In this document: positions 51,609 through 64,000 of the stretch, in pieces | Layout of the letters: each line of letters opens with the position of its first letter | Position numbering within the stretch: position 1 is the first letter of the stretch | Assembly: GCA_026874595.1 (NCBI GenBank) | Contig: CM049307.1 | Coordinates: 38,668,862-38,732,861 of the forward strand | Length of the DNA: 64,000 nucleotides | Source of the DNA: Sipunculus nudus | Lineage: Eukaryota > Annelida > Sipuncula > Golfingiida > Sipunculidae | Direction of reading: 5' to 3' | Position numbers and translations under genes: made by a program | Notes under the pieces: generated by a model | What the model was told of the DNA's origin: nothing | The model's input: only the letters and a program-made list of their open reading frames with translations | The model's database searches: none

Positions 51609-52215
51609 TTTGATAACAGCATGAAGGTCATCCATTTTCGAATCTGACCTAGCCCTTGATAAGGTTCAACAATGCTGCAGGTTTGGTGACTGGACCACAA
51701 ACGCTTTTCGAGTTATTGCATTAACATCATTTTATCATAATCGCCGCAGTGACCTTAAAAAATGAGCCAGTTTCATCAATGTTCGAACTTTTTTTCGCCC
51801 TTGATAAGGTTCATCAAGGCTGCAAGTTTTGTGACTGTACCTCAAATTCTTTTTTAGTAATTGCATTAACATCATTTAAGCATTATCGCCGCTGTGACCT
51901 TGAAAAAAAAATGCCTCAAGGTTATCCATGTTCGATCTTGACCTAGCCCTTGATAAGCTTCATAAATACTGCAAGTTTGGTGACTGCACCTCAAATTCTT
52001 TTCGAGTTATTGCGTTAAAATCATTTTAGTATTAACGCCGCTGTGACCTTGAGAAATGTGTCAAGGTCATCTTTGATCAAACTTGACCTAGCTCTTGATA
52101 AGGTGCATTAATGCTGCAAGTTTGGTGACTGTAATCACTGTATCTGAAATTCTTCTAGAGTTATCGCGTTAAAAAATGTGTGACAGACGGACGGAACAAC
52201 AGAAAGACGCATGGA
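51609..52215 (+). repeat. 147-bp tandem modules with TGACCTTGA sites and GGACGG tail
   Basis: Four diverged copies are marked by CCCTTGATAAGGTTCA-like words at 51653, 51798, 51947 and 52092 (spacing 145-149 bp). Each contains a CTGCAAGTTTGGTGACTG block, TTTTCGAGTTATTGCATTAA and CGCCGCTGTGACCTT. The array ends in GTGACAGACGGACGG, like the tails at 18890 and 20465. The last full junction carries TGACCTTGA (52044-52052), eight bases, then TCAAGGTCA (52061-52069). Confidence 0.85.
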
Positions 52216-53751
52216 CGGACGCTCACCATTTCTATGTCCTCCGCCAATGGCGCCTTCGGGACAAAAAGGTTTTTTTTTTGTCAGAGGAGATTTATTGTTT
52301 CTCACATCGTTTTCGTCCTATACTTCTGTATTCACCATGTTTCTCTCGCCATACACTTGCCTCTACTTATTATCGCCCTCGCCATATAAGCCCGCCTGAT
52401 ATGAAATCCTCTATCTGTCCCTGTCACTGTCGCTAATCGCTACCTCTCTTTCCGGTGAACTTAAAATCAAATGCAAGTCATTCACCGATGAGCAGAGAAG
52501 CTGAACAGCTCCTGTGGATAATATCATTTCCTTAACCCTAAATTGAGAAAACTACTAAAGAGTATGCTTATAACTTATGTTTCAATCGTGAAATAATTCG
52601 TGTTTTATTCTCTACCATTGAGTCGACTGGGATGTCTTTTCATGACTATCTATATTATAATTGACGGTTGTCTCATTTAACATTTGTAATGCAACTCTCC
52701 TCTGGTAATGCCTTGGAAATGCCCGCTTTTTTTGTTTTGAACGATTGGGGACGATGCCAAGTGTGTCCTAAAAAGGTCATTTCCAATATTTTACTAAAAA
52801 TCCAGGGAAATTTGCTATAACAGTGCCATCTACGTGAACTACACAAAATCATGTGACATGCTAGTTTAAAACTAAAGAAACGGGGCCGACATATATGCAT
52901 GCGTATTACAACATTATCTGCCTCAAGCAACTGTAGAGAAACCAGGTTGAACAAGTAAAATTCCCTAGGTTACAACTACAATATCAAATCTCTCAGCTGA
53001 GCTGTGGAGATATTTGTTCAAGGTGAAAATCAAGACCGGTAGGACTTGGTGAATGTAAATAAAATGAACTCCATGATGGTACGAGAGTTGAAGGCACCAT
53101 ACAGAATTTTGTGTGGTGCGCCATATGTTCGGTTGTTTCATGTGTGTGACCCCGCACGTTGTCTACACAGCACATCCTTTGAAGCAGAATAAAACAAAAT
53201 TAACAGATCAAACATACCGGCTCATAACAAAGAGATCCACCACCAATATCAGTATTCAGGAAAACGGAATATACCTTGTAAATCCGCTTTGGGGCTCTAA
53301 ATTTGGCGTTTCGGACAATACATCTGACGTTTATTATGGTTCAGAGTCGCTCGTGTATACATATAATATTAGGTCTGTCTCGTTTTTTCCATGTATTAAG
53401 CTAATATATGCAAATGACCTATCCGTCTGTCAAATAATACGAAACATAACCTATTAATAACTTTGGAGGGGAATGTTCTTGCATGGGTCTAAAACCATGG
53501 ATGTAGCAATATAGAGTGGTAGTAAAACTGTAAAACAGACACATTCATTCTCCAGTATACAAACAGATAAAAGGACTATATTGGTATATATGTAATGCAT
53601 GCAATAAGAACATATTGTTAATATATTGTTTGACACCTCCCTCTCTCTGTCTCTCTCTTTCGATCGAACTTGTGTGTTAGGTATGCATTTAATCAATAAA
53701 TCGTTTGGTTTTGGTTTTAATTTGCTTTACCCTGCAAAAAAAAACCCACAA

Positions 53752-53753
<2 letters not shown>
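52216..53753. other. no supported gene
   Basis: A minus frame (52673-52954, 93 codons) and a plus frame (53113-53457, 114 codons) read fairly naturally but have no convincing pair of splice sites and no recognised motif. Confidence 0.45.

Positions 53754-53838
<85 letters not shown>
53754..53838. repeat. (TA)n microsatellite with central TGCA
   Basis: Two TA tracts are joined by a TGCA interruption, making the whole array nearly symmetrical. Confidence 0.95.
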
Positions 53839-53840
<2 letters not shown>

Positions 53841-54898
53841 GGTGAAAAAAGAATATATTTACAAATAGAAGGGTAATTCTTGACTGGTAAACAGGATGTA
53901 CAACACATTCTACATACCTTCAAACCACCACAATCATCCAGACAGACGGGAGGAGATATACGGCGTAATCCGGCCGTGCATTAGGGAAATATCAACTTTA
54001 GAAATTTCTAGCGTTATCTTATAGCTACCGGGCTCGATGCGGTTAGGGATCTATATTTTGCTTGGTGTAGCTGTTGTGTAGCCTAGTTTTTGGGCAGAGT
54101 TACCAATTTATCTAAACAAGCTGAACTGTACCACCTGATACCGCCACCATGTGAGTCCAGGATTATTGGAAGATGAGGAGGAGATGATGGAACGTCGTAA
54201 AAACCGGCGTCTCTGAGGAGAAGCCGGCACTTTACCTATAGGTGTGGATGGCTTACTTAGCCGATCATATCAAGCTTTAGGCCACTATTCACGGATCATA
54301 TATACCGCCCTGCCCTGCAGTAACGTCATTCCAGATGTGTTACCTGTGTATACACTGATGGGTTAAGAAGGGGGTCGGTGCCCTTCTCTTGATCCATTAT
54401 TTTTAAAAGAAACTTTTACTTCCTTTTTGTTGTAAATGTATATAACAGAATCTCAAGAAAATCAATTCCATTACATACAGGTACTGGTAAAGAATTTTCA
54501 GGAATGTCCAAATGATGTCAATGAAGAGAAAAAGTAGAAATCTTAATGCAAATTAAATTTTGAGGAGTATTAAATTTCAGACAATAACCATTTGCTGGGA
54601 ATATTATTGTGTGAAAATAATAATAAAAAAAAGAAATCATCAAGTTTAATTTCTGTACGTTTTCATCTGCAAGGAAACAATTTATACACAGAGGAAGACA
54701 GCTATCTTGGGAACGTTATCTCTAAAATTGTCACTGGTTCACTGTGATCCTAAAGAGAATGAATCATGCCTCCAAAACAAATGATTAATAAGAACACGTT
54801 TTCTTTCATTTTGACGCTTAAAATGTTACACTGATATCGAAGTTGTAGGCTGGTTCTTACATGTGCACTCTTTGGCCAGCGGGTGTCCTGCATCTAAG
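53839..54898. other. no gene seen
   Basis: CCGCCACCATGTGAGTCC near 54141 combines a strong translation-start context with a GTGAGT, but no frame supports it. Confidence 0.45.
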
Positions 54899-54945
54899 CC
54901 CCCCCCCCCCCCCCACGGCACCCCCTTTCCGTAAATCCAGGCTAT

Positions 54946-55028
<83 letters not shown>
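54899..55028. repeat. C16 run and (TA)n(GA)n composite microsatellite
   Basis: Sixteen C at 54899-54914 precede a TA tract (54943-54992) and a GA tract to 55028. Read on the minus strand this is again (CT)n(TA)n. Confidence 0.95.
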
Positions 55029-55029
<1 letters not shown>

Positions 55030-55877
55030 GGAACGATTTAAACTGTTCAACTTAAAAGAACACGAGAGCTTATTTATCTTGACTTACCGGTTGCATGTGA
55101 CGCTGTTTAACAAGTATGGTTTGACACCCGTTTCAAATCACCATTCGGGTCACATATAACTTCCTGTTCAGGTATGATGGATCTGAACACTTAAACAGTA
55201 CATCACTACGAGACCAGCTCAACCACGGGACCCTGCATGGGTAGTGATTCATGCTCTATATTGCACGTATTTTATAGCATACCCAAGAATAAATTCCTGG
55301 CTTCCGGTGTGTCCGCTTCATTTGTCAGTACACTGACATTGGTTGGACCCACATCGGTATTATTACATGAGGCAGTTATCAATTAGGTGTTTTATTTTCA
55401 GATTTCCTCCCTAGTCTAAATTAGGGAATACACCTGGATGCTAAAGTTTTGGATTAAACCCAGCTTCACTGAAGCTTACATCGTCCTGTAACTTTGTTGC
55501 AAAACGAACGAGCGAGGAAATAAGAATAACCTGGCAAGCACACATGATTATATAAAACCTAAGGCGATGATAAACAAAATTCCAATAAACCGTGTTCAAA
55601 GAGCTTCCATGATGCCTTTTCAATAGTAATGTTTCTTTTAAAAGTTCAGAATAAATCCGATTTGAACATATTTAGGGTACAATATACAGATATTAATGGT
55701 TTGGACAGGGGCTATAGATAAAATGAATGCTGGATTAACATGTATACAAGTTCATTATTTGTCGATATTCAGTTATTCATTAAGGTTGAATGGGTGGTGT
55801 TTGAGGTTAGAAATGCACATTTTCTGTTGAATATATTGATTAAAAATACGAGAGTAAGTAACTAGTCCTCTACTTAC
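55029..55877. other. no gene seen
   Basis: A minus-strand donor-like CCG/GTAAGTCA near 55083 follows a short frame that already contains a stop. Nothing else is supported. Confidence 0.45.
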
Positions 55878-56011
55878 CCCTGTCCTAGTGCTAAGTAAGG
55901 CATTTGAACTAGAATGCTATCAAACAGTTGCTCATATGTAGATCCACCACTACCGCCACCAGAAAACATATTCTCCAAAATAGTCACAGATTTTCTTGGT
56001 TTTGAGTTCAT
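55878..56011 (-). CDS. candidate first coding exon, unknown product
   Basis: A minus-strand ATG at 56011 (context GTCATCATGAAC) opens 44 codons that run into a strong donor, GACAGGG/GTAAGTA, leaving two bases of the next codon (phase 2). The peptide starts MNSKPRKSVTILENMF, has a Gly/Ser-rich turn GGGSGGS, then YEQLFDSILVQMPYLALGQ. Without splicing it would stop at the TAA inside the donor. It could be the 5' end of the minus-strand gene whose 3' exons lie at 27746, 24381 and 20811, but its phase needs at least one further exon to match. The protein is not recognised. Confidence 0.4.
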
Positions 56012-56836
56012 GATGACTGTGCTATTTAGCGTTCATCGTCTACACACCTATGGAACCAGGAATCCCCCTAGGTAAGAGGTCGGGCCGACCCGTGTACGCA
56101 GCATAGGAACGCAACTGACTCGGGGGACATTCCATGAATCTACGCTGCGTCATTATTGTTGAGGGTTGTGCACATCGTGCTATCGATCAGACCAGATACC
56201 GTCTAATTCAAGGAAGCCACTTGCGCCACACTGTAAGGACGGGCTTTCAAAGCTTAACACAGCCAATTTCCTGTAAGAAGCATCATAAACTGCTGGTACG
56301 CAAAACTGCTTAATAGGATAAAGGTGGGCAGCGCATAGCCGTCGCTCCTCAGGACGGCATTATACAGAGCTTTATCATATTCAAGGTGCACACATTATGA
56401 ACTGTTCCAGCAGCTGCACAAGCACCATCATCAGACACCTTTAAGCGTATAATATCAAGCTGATCTCCACTGATGATGACCTTGCTGCACTTCTGGACTT
56501 CAACTTATCTTTCCTGCTATAATTTTTATCGTGATCAAATTGCTATTCTTCTATGGAACTTATTGTTATCGACGCGGGGTTTGCTATTAGATGCGCAAGC
56601 GAATATATGAGACGAGGTTGAAATGAGGAAGAAGATGCAATATACATCATATAATTTATATAATAGTATAATTAGCTGCATAATTATATATGGAAATAAA
56701 TTATATATATAAAGTAATGTTTGCTCGATCTCTAAAGGTAGGTAAAATATTACACCTGACCATGATTACTTTAATCACAATACAACACACCTGAACATAT
56801 ACCTGACATAAACCTGAGGAAATATGTAGCACTATA
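56012..56836. other. no gene seen
   Basis: This is the region immediately upstream of the candidate first exon. No clear TATA box or other core promoter element was recognised. Confidence 0.45.
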
Positions 56837-56964
56837 GGTTAATAAAGGGAAGCCGCCAAAAGGTATTTCAATTTTTTCATTGGTGGAGTTTTCGCTTTCG
56901 GTTAATAAAAGGGAGCCGCCATAAGTTATTTACACTTTCGTAAATCTCTCAATGGTAGATTTTG
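56837..56964 (+). repeat. 63-bp tandem duplication
   Basis: GGTTAATAAAGGGAAGCCGC at 56837 and GGTTAATAAAAGGGAGCCGC at 56900 start two imperfect copies, each ending in TGGTGGAGTTTT or TGGTAGATTTT. Confidence 0.8.
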
Positions 56965-58821
56965 CCAGTAGAACCATGTGTATATGTTGCTTGCTGACGT
57001 TCTTTTGTAAAAATGGTGTCTTATTTACTCGGTGGTAACATATCTATCATTAAGATTTCACTACAATGCTAAAATTCTGAAATGGTTCCATATCAAACAC
57101 GTTGTAAGTATTTGAATAATACTTACATTATATTATATATAATATATAATAATATAACACGGTATCATATAGCCGGTACATAGGCCCCTGGAATCACTAT
57201 AGACGTAATTCCTAAAGGTCAGGGAATTCTTTGGAATAGATCAATGAGCAACTGATTCCGAAAAATAAATAGTCAGATGTGGCATCATGTTGCATATGAA
57301 ACTGCATCATTTTAGCCTAATTTTTTAAAACGTCTTTACACGTTTTTCCCCCTTTGTACTCCCTGCCCCTCCTTCTCAAATCCTGTATCCGCCCCGGGTA
57401 AATCAGAGTGCACTTAAAGCATACCTCTGCCATTTGCTAGATCTGCATAAAGTTCTGCATAAAAATTAAACAAATTTGCCAATAAATCTTATTAATTATT
57501 CCTTGTCCCGTGGTTTCTACATCAAGATTTCACTTACTTTTTTTCAAGAACTGTTGGAGACACAAAAGCCAGTAAGATTGTATATGACAGGATCAACATC
57601 AAACTCTGTTATTAAATATTTATTGAGCCACCGGAACATTTGTTCTTTTGTCCGTCCCAGGTTCACTGATATTGAAAGAGAAGGTAAGGAGCTGTTTTGT
57701 GAACCAGACGTCAGACAAAAAGAGGTGAATATCTAACCCATCCCACTACCTATATATGATGCAGGTAATAACTAAACCTGGATTTACCCTGCTCTTTGGA
57801 AGGTCATGACTACCCTGTATGAACAAACATTTCTCTCGACAAAATGCCGATTCGTGGCAATTATATAAACCGCAAACCATCTGAGCTCTAGGACTAGGTA
57901 ATTGTTATGGTAGACAATATTTTCACATTTTCTCGTTGCCATCCTTATTTTTATCCAGAGCATACCTGTCTGCGAGTGTCGGAAATGCAAATTTAACTAT
58001 GAGAGGGTAGGCGCCGCTGTGAATTCCGTAGGCAAAAAAGCGAGATCTGCATGACTAAGCTTTAGTTTAATTAAATTGACCCTAGTGATATTTTCCGCTG
58101 GAGTACATGTACATATCATAGATGACATAACGGTATGTAAAGCACCATTAATTATATAACTACATTTGTGTTCTTTCTTCTGTAGGTTTAAGGTTTGGCC
58201 TCGCTTCCATGTTTAGATGCATGCAAGGGCTGAACTAACCCTAACGCCGTTTCCTTTTCCAACACTCTTTCAGTTAGGACTTGATTGGCACCTTTCTGTT
58301 ATCGATGCATGAAGTGGGATAGGCACCTAAAGTCATTTCTGTGAATGTGAACAAATTGCTTGTTGAAGCATTCTAATGTTGTTTGTTTTGTAATATATTT
58401 ACATTTTGTCAGACCATCGTGGTCATTATACAAAGAAAGAGGATCTGGGAATTAGGCAAAATGATTCTTATGAATTGTCAAATTTTTTTTCAACCTTCAG
58501 TAGAATATTGTCACTGGCCTTTTTTTATTAACTAAAGCCTTCTCGAATCATGCTAAGCTATATCTATTCACGGGCTCTATGTGATTGCTTTGATTGCAAG
58601 GAACTTATGATTATCAGTACTCTCACGGGATAAAGCAGGTAATCCAATTAACCTACACGCTTATTTCGATATCCTTTTCATAGTGGCTAAATAGTATGAC
58701 ATGTCATGACCTTCAAGCTTAGTATTTTTGTACGTCACACAAAAAAGTGGGCTCAGCGCAAAGAGATTCGGCATACTGGTAATAGTCTGTAATAGGGCAA
58801 TTATGGTAGCATGACTAGTAT
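56965..58821. other. no supported gene
   Basis: A palindromic AT patch lies near 57126-57157. CAAATCCTGTATCCGCCCCG near 57377-57396 is a further copy of the dispersed motif seen at 49461. A plus frame at 57476-57736 includes possible splice sites but is not convincing. Confidence 0.45.
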
Positions 58822-59095
58822 CCCTGGCAAAACCCTCAATTTAAAATCAATCCATTGTTTTAAATGCAAATTAGACCCGAAAAAGTATATATAATTTTAA
58901 AATTGATAAGGTTTTTTTTTGCTCTTCTTCAATCATGTTCGTTTCATGTTTTAAAATGAAATTTAATTTTATATTGAATCAAAATTCAAACAATTTTAAG
59001 TTTGAAAAAGACCTGCTAGACATAAAAAAATGTAGTTTGATATTAGTCCAACAAAAAGTGGTTTGTTGATTAATATTGCTTAAAATCGTGTATCA
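58822..59095 (+). repeat. dispersed repeat, copy 2 (partner at 8335-8680)
   Basis: It has the same order of blocks as 8335-8680: CCCTCAATTTAAAATCAA, AAATGCAAATTAGACCCGA, TTTGATATTAGTCCA and GCTTAAAATCGTGTAT. It is shorter than copy 1. Confidence 0.6.
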
Positions 59096-62000
59096 TTAAA
59101 AAACATAAATAATGGTAAATAAACTTATTAAAATATCATATATATATACCATTATAAGGAGCACTACACCGGGTTTAAAATACTTCATAGATCTAATATT
59201 AATTTTAAATGAAGTTTTTGTTGATTTTTATTCAAGGTTTTTAAGGGGGTTCTACGTTAATTGACAAACCCCTATGTTTGTAAAAATGGGCTTTATTATT
59301 AATAGGAAAGATTATTGCGGTTCCAACAAGAAGTGCAAAGCGTTCTGTACTTCAGAATGTGTTGGATACACTTCTGTCAAATGTGACGTAATTTCAATAA
59401 TTTCACAGTCAATTGCAATAATCTACTTTACCGATACGAATGAATATATTAATAATTTAGCAGACAATGGCAGACTCATAGATGCATTAAGCATATTTCA
59501 TATGCAATGTATGTGGCACATTCAATCAAGTGATATTGCCGGACAAGTATTCAACACATAAGGTGTAAAATAACCTTCATATCAAACAAATCTTAAAGAA
59601 CTTGTAAAATCCACAAACACTTCCCCTGTGTACTTGTTGCGTTTATCAGTCTGTTCCCAGATAAGCACCGGCTTTACGTGCATCTGATTCTATCAAGCCT
59701 CGCCCGCCTTTGATTCAGGACAAGGGTAATAATTCACTCTCTTAGAGGTGAAACAAGCCTGTTATAAAACCTGTCAAGGGCGGGAAGAGCAAAGTCACGT
59801 GACGGAGTCTCGTCAGATCACGCTCAGAAGGACACGTCTACGTGTCGTCGTATCTTTATGTGGGTCGTCAGTTCTGGACGGAGGCCCAAGAGGCCTCAGA
59901 CCTGATCTATCATAAAAATTATTGATGAGCCTTTAGCATTCTCACCAACCTCATACGGGAACAAAGATAGCAGCCTGAAATATATAAGGCGGATTTGGCC
60001 TTTAAACAGCTGATATAGATGGTGGTGTTAGGATTAATATTGGCCAAGGTTCTCCGGCCATGTTTATGAATTATACCTTTGGGACTTCACGCAACGTAAA
60101 GTTCTAATAGAAGATGGTGAACTCCTTTCACGGAAAATGCACAAAGTTTACTTTTAGTCAGCGTAGATGGAATCAGGCTTATTACGAGTAACGCACAAGA
60201 ACCCGATGATTCCTAGCAGAACACTTTATATTAGTCGTAACTACCGTCGTCAACTTTTTAACGTAAAGATAGAAAAGGAGGAACCTTGTCTCTTGATTTT
60301 CGGGGGAAGTGAAGGTAATTATCAATAACATACAGTGAAAATGAGTAGTAAGATCACCCGTCGAACTGGCCAAAAGTGGTCTAATTTAAGGTTTATGAAT
60401 ATGAATGAATATATTCACTCAAGGGTGGTTAAATAGACAGATGGTGGTATAAGACGTCTCTTACACAGGGTCAGCTGTATATTTATACTTTTTTATTTGG
60501 TTTGATCCTTGACCTATACTACCAGGGATGTCCGCACATCTCAAAATGGCGTGGTAAGTTATCAAACCACGAGTATCATGGATAATATATGTTAAAAAAT
60601 TAACAGAAATGTCTTTGAAATTTATGACTAAGCCTTTACACTTGAAAATGTTCAATATATATTCAATACATTTTTAATGAAGTACATGATATATTTACAG
60701 GTGAACGTGCATCAGCATATTTTATAAATGAGACTGAAATAATTTAGAAGTGAATTATTTCTACAAAAACGAAGTTTCAGACCATCTGAGATCCAAGATA
60801 ATTCATATTTGAAATCATGCTCATATGATTACAAAATGAGTTCGAATGTTCCTATTTCACTACATCAGTATATTTTGTTCTTCTTAAAATATTTCTCAAA
60901 TATATAATCCATATTTACGGAGGAATATCTTTTGAAACTTCCTACTAAATTCAATTTAGCTAAAATAACGAAAAGAAATATTTGGATGGAAGGTACCAAT
61001 TACTTCCCAATCAGTTCAGCTCTGTCAGCATCATATTTATATAGTTTTATAAGATTCGTCGCAAACTTTGAACTTTTACTTGAGTTCATTACAGTTTGTA
61101 AGATTTGATTAATGTTTCTAAATGTTATTTTGGTGGTTATTTCCATAAACTGAGATTATCCCAAACTGTAGACGTCAATAACCTAGCGATAAAAGACCTC
61201 CTTAGTAAAAGATATTGTTGGACAAAAACAGGAGCGGACTGGCCCACCGTTACCGGAAAGTTTCCAGGTGGACCAATGGCGTATAAAAACAATATCTCCA
61301 TGCCCGCGTTGGCTGAAGGTTTTAAATATTGTGGCTTTCACTCTGATTTCGAGGGCCTGTTTCCCATCCCAATTCCCGCCCCTGGACAAGAGTCGGACTG
61401 TTTGATGACATAGTGATATACAGGATATGGCGAAGCGTTTGTCAGCCAATTAAGAAATATGATTTACCTAAGGAGGTTTTAATAATGATCATGCCCTGAA
61501 TTATAACGTACCTTGTAGTCTTATGCCAATGGGTACTCTTGTACTTTTTTCATTTTTTTTCTCTGATTTCAAATTCTTACAACGACAACACTTTCTGGGC
61601 AAAACAAAGATTTAATGGTTCGCGTGGTATTTTCCATGTTGATCTTCAATTCGTTCAAAGATATTGACTGGTTGGTTAGTTTTGTAAACCGGATTAAGTG
61701 GCCATCTGTGTAATGCATACTCTTTCTATAGTTTCAGTTGATTATTTTTAGTACTTTTGTGATTCGCTCGAGTGTGGACAATATTCCACTGCAACTATAA
61801 ATTACTGTACTTTGTAGGGTTAGAAAAGAAAAGAATAACTATCGGCAAATATCAAAACAGTTATCTGGTAAATTATACTTTGCTTTATGGAAATCTGCGT
61901 ATTAACCCAAAGATCTGAAAGATCAAGCTTGGTCCACTATGTCTGTTGGCATATTATTGGCCACGCTTGACAACCAGGGCCTGGACCTAGTGTAATATTG

Positions 62001-64000
62001 ACAAGCCGCCAGCAACCATAACACGTACTGTTTACATTCATTTCCCTAATGATACTTTAATGCACGTCGCCAAACAAGGTTTGAATCTTCTCACTGTCTG
62101 AGCAGGTCAGGTCCCTAGAGTGAACCCGTATTTCTATCTAAATACGGAAAAAAGGGTGTAAGCATACAATTAAGAGCCGAAAATAAGTCTTTGAATAGGT
62201 CAAACTGCCTTGTAACAACGAACCCTACCTTACATCAGTAAAATGGCTAAAGCAGAGTACATTACAATTTATATTTGAATTTAGGATATTTCAGAACCAG
62301 TTTACGTGTGTGAATACTTGGTATATACTCTGTGTGTTTTAGTTGTCGATGTATCCTCATTATTCATTTAATAATACATCTTTAATGAAACACTGATTTA
62401 ACCACATCATTTATTTCTCAAGTTGCTTTCATTGAGTTCTGTCTCCGTCAGCGATGATTGGGCGTGTAATCATTACCTTCGTTAAAGACAGAAACCATTA
62501 ATTAACAGTAGAAAAAATACACATAAAATACAAAAAGGTGCAAAGACTAAGCAAGGTGAATTTATTTTTTAATTGGTTTCCATGACACGGTCAGTCTGAA
62601 AATTTCTGACAGGTTTCGGAATCTCTTTTTGTCCTTAAAACTCATTTAGCCAACAGCTGGTTGGCCCCTTCCAGCAAGCACCTATTTTAATAGCAGCTTT
62701 ATTTTTTAAAATGAAAGTTTCTTTCCACTTTCTTTTACAGCCGCTATGGTTACACTGTTCCGTAAGAACACTATATTTTAGAGCCCTCCGCCAAAAAAAA
62801 AATAACCTCACAAATGTTTGGAATGTCTCAACACCAACGTCACCGCGTGTGTTTAATACGTTTTGTCTTAAAATCTAAGGGGATTATAGTATCTTAATTA
62901 ACACATGTATCTGTAATCCTTTTTTACATTCAGAGTTTCAGAGGATTTTATAAAATTAATTGTGGATATTTGCAAAAATGGAAATATATAATTCTTTATA
63001 AATGTTTATACTAAATAATTACACCGGAGGATGAAGTTGCAAATTATATGCCTTGGTTGAGTTTTAATGAATACAGATCAAAATATTAAGGAATAAAATC
63101 AAAATATAATTGAATGAGTACCAGTCCCAAAAATATCTCATTACTCGGCATTCTTCTGTAGAAATGTAAATGTATGTGCACATGGTAGTATTTGTCATAA
63201 CACAATGTCTGTATGAAACGGTTTATCCTGAGTTATACCTGCGTTTGCCTATTCTCTAACTGGTAGGAGTAATATCTGAAATTACGAAAAGTCTATATAG
63301 ATATGAAAGTTTCTTAGCCACAAAGTTTCGGCACCTATGTTAATGCGAAATATGATATTTTCAGACTGTTCTAAGTGTTCCTGGACTCTATGTACATTTG
63401 TTCAATTATTCATAACTTGAAATATAAAAGTAAGATATTCAAGCATTAAAACATGCTCCTCTTACTGTTTGTAGGGTTCTCCATATAAAAATTATATGTT
63501 TATTATTTTATCAGAATTCCAAAGTTCGGTATGAAAAAAAAAAAAAAAAAACATGCATGAGCAAACTTTATGAATAAACAGTTGTTGGTTGAACCGCCGC
63601 CTGAACTCTATTTTTATTTCCTATAGTGATAACATGCTAATAAAATCATCGTTATTGTCTTTATCTCGATAGAATCAATAACGGATATAGCGTCTTTTTT
63701 TATTTTCGTTGTTGTACAATATCTTTATCAACTTTCTCGATATACCTATGTATAGCTTCTCCGGAACTGTCCAAATGTATTTGTGAAGAGTTCGAAATAC
63801 TTTGTGACCGAGCATTCACGTGGTACTCCCCATATTTAAGAATGCTTTAAGACATCGGAGCATTTGGCGAAGTCGAAATTCTACATGACAAAGGATCATT
63901 TTGCTCTGGTCCTTCTTCGATATACTCTTCACATTAACCTGATCTGAGCCTTTATCCACTGCCCAAGAACAAATCTTCCAGTCATAATGTCGAGAGGCTA
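59096..64000. other. no supported gene
   Basis: A GC-richer patch at 61225-61400 is open on both strands (102 plus and 88 minus codons) and contains AGGAGCGGACTGGCCCACC, which looks like a dispersed repeat. An A run lies at about 63535-63551. Nothing else is supported. Confidence 0.45.

Noticed and set aside
53113..53457. Plus frame of 114 codons with NISIQENGIYLV, loosely like a TNF-type beta strand
   Set aside because: Only one short motif resembles the family, the donor is weak, and a frame this long is expected a few times by chance here.
61105..61449. Overlapping plus and minus frames of about 100 codons
   Set aside because: Both strands are open and the DNA looks like a dispersed repeat containing GGAGCGGACTGGCCCACC.
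1..64000. tRNA, rRNA, snRNA, CRISPR arrays and bacterial operons
   Set aside because: I found no internal A/B-box pairs with cloverleaf potential, no rRNA similarity and no spaced direct repeats; base composition and repeat content are those of animal nuclear DNA.

Overview
The window looks like AT-rich nuclear DNA from an animal, most likely a marine lophotrochozoan such as a mollusc. The evidence is very sparse coding content, long (TA)n and (CT)n(TA)n microsatellites, G and C homopolymer runs, short tandem modules built on TGACCT half-sites with GGACGGAC-type tails, and relics of Tigger/pogo and Penelope-like elements. I saw no rRNA, tRNA, CRISPR array or prokaryote-style operon. Open frames of 60-110 codons occur about as often as expected by chance at this base composition, so a frame was called an exon only when splice sites, phase, composition or family resemblance supported it.

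Coding content is thin and lies almost entirely on the minus strand. The best model is the 3' part of a split gene: exons at 27746-27942, 24381-24597 and 20811-21071 join with matching phases into about 224 residues ending in a stop. I do not recognise the product. A possible first exon lies at 55878-56011, with optional exons at 39836-39950 and 28125-28265. Other weak minus-strand candidates are a terminal exon at 244-470, an exon at 15000-15130, one at 17422-17626, and a cysteine-rich frame at 25316-25601 interrupted by a frameshift.

Most of what can be read is mobile DNA. A 1.1-kb Tigger/pogo-type non-autonomous element (6033-7142) and a 2.15-kb element with roughly 490-bp terminal inverted repeats packed with CTCGCCTAGGCGAG palindromes (11501-13653) both abut (TA)n arrays at each end. 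A decayed Tigger-like transposase C-terminus (38368-38702) lies downstream of a matching terminal sequence at 38012. A Penelope-like GIY-YIG C-terminus (32743-33045) is broken by frameshifts. An LTR-like 0.75-kb repeat occurs twice in opposite orientation (13716-14535 plus strand, 22991-23819 minus strand). Two further TIR elements are proposed at 33418-34242 and 41588-41880.

Tandem DNA includes an 85-bp minisatellite in eight copies (47331-48010), a 147-bp module array carrying nuclear-receptor-type half-sites (51609-52215), and five composite (CT)n(TA)n microsatellites. The long stretches between these features hold nothing I can support as a gene.
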